Positions 12,271-12,707 of a DNA stretch of 12,707 nt are shown one piece after another. The stretch spans positions 2,741 to 15,447 of the forward strand of contig CAJUBP010000057.1 in the NCBI GenBank assembly GCA_910584585.1, read 5' to 3'. The position numbers and the translations under genes were made by a program. Positions within the stretch are counted from its first letter, which is position 1, and every line of letters starts with the position of its first letter. Under the pieces are notes generated by a model. It had not been told where the DNA came from and made no database searches. It saw only the letters and a list, made by a program, of their open reading frames with translations. This stretch comes from an uncultured Lachnospiraceae bacterium. GTDB taxonomy: Bacteria; Bacillota; Clostridia; Lachnospirales; Lachnospiraceae.

Positions 12271-12707
12271 ATGGCAAAAATAGGAATAGGCCTTTTTCTG
12301 GTAATTTTGCTGGAGATAGGGATAGAGCAGATTTATATGCATACGGAGCGGTATAAAGGATCCTTGGGCGGAGCATGGAATTTCAGGAAAAATGTGCCGA
12401 AGCAGCTCGAGATTGTGAACATCGGTTCCGGCCCGGGATTGTATGGAATTACCTATGAGTCCTGTCGAAAGAGAGGGTTTAACTTCAGTACAGCTCCCCA
12501 GAATTATAACTATGGATTCCGTTTGCTAAAAATGTTTTCAGATAATCTTTGTGCAAATTGCATTATTATTATTATTATTATGTGCCCGCTTTCTTTTGGT
12601 GATAATGCCGAATATTCAAAGCCTGGATATGCAGACAGGTTTTATGGGATTCTGCCGCCGGAAGAAATTGACGGATATTCTGTTTGGCGGGCATGGCTGC
12701 TGCGCCA
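12271..12707 (+). CDS. Membrane-anchored protein of unknown function, 5' part (possible SGNH-like fold)
   Basis: The frame is open from ATG 12271 to the window edge (145 complete codons) and continues beyond it. AAGGAG (12261-12266) stands 4 nt before the ATG. Residues 4-22 form one hydrophobic segment, likely a signal anchor, with the rest outside the membrane. The stretch EIVNIGSGPGLYGITYE (47-63) followed by GFNFSTAPQNYNYGFRLLK (69-87) and PLSFGD (106-111) resembles, from memory of similar capsule-locus proteins, an SGNH-hydrolase-like start where a GSS-H motif would be expected; here it reads G-S-G-P. If so it could add or remove an acyl group, but this is uncertain. Six isoleucines (98-103) come from an ATT run. 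It is probably co-transcribed with the flippase gene. Confidence 0.6.
   Translation, partial: MAKIGIGLFLVILLEIGIEQIYMHTERYKGSLGGAWNFRKNVPKQLEIVNIGSGPGLYGITYESCRKRGFNFSTAPQNYNYGFRLLKMFSDNLCANCIIIIIIMCPLSFGDNAEYSKPGYADRFYGILPPEEIDGYSVWRAWLLR
12562..12579 (+). repeat. (ATT)6 trinucleotide run in coding sequence
   Basis: Six ATT codons in register encode Ile 98-103, followed by ATG. Slippage here would change the number of isoleucines but not the reading frame. Confidence 0.7.

Overview
The window lies inside a surface polysaccharide (capsule or exopolysaccharide) gene cluster of the Wzx/Wzy-dependent type, read entirely on the + strand. Every gene with recognisable content belongs to this pathway. 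The order phosphatase, Wzz-like modulator, tyrosine kinase, initiating phosphoglycosyltransferase, the split two-protein kinase design, and the AAGGAG-type ribosome sites all point to a low-to-mid GC Firmicute. A gut Lachnospiraceae member is my best guess, from gene style only; no taxonomic marker is present.

Layout. (1) 1-1795, regulatory/assembly genes: the 3' end of a CpsB/YwqE-type phosphatase, a CpsC/Wzz-type membrane modulator and a CpsD-type BY-kinase. (2) 1796-1926, a 35-bp tandem repeat copied from the kinase gene's own 3' end. (3) 1927-3754, the initiating sugar-phosphate transferase and a GT4 glycosyltransferase, joined by an 11-codon bridging ORF. (4) 3755-3891, a second tandem repeat (67 bp) again copied from the 3' end of the preceding gene. 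(5) 3892-6079, a Wzy-like polymerase and a second GT4 enzyme. (6) 6080-9239, an AT-rich block of three GT2 glycosyltransferases in a row; the third carries a G9 tract placed so that a one-base change in either direction stops translation before the catalytic DxD motif. (7) 9240-12270, a polysaccharide pyruvyl transferase-family gene and a Wzx-like flippase, whose borders carry three copies of an inverted-repeat motif, one attached to about 160 bp of strongly foldable non-coding sequence. (8) 12271-12707, the 5' part of a membrane-anchored protein I do not firmly recognise.

How the genes fit together. The initiating enzyme puts the first sugar phosphate on undecaprenyl phosphate. Two GT4 and three GT2 enzymes would extend the unit to roughly five or six sugars. 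The pyruvyl transferase-family protein (and perhaps the last protein) would decorate it. Wzx flips it, Wzy polymerises it, and the Wzz-like protein, BY-kinase and phosphatase set chain length and export. The actual sugars cannot be read from sequence.

The most unusual content is not in the protein families but between and inside them: a likely phase-variable homopolymer, repeated echoing of gene 3' ends into the following gap, and inverted repeats bounding single genes. Together these suggest a locus under frequent rearrangement and on/off switching.
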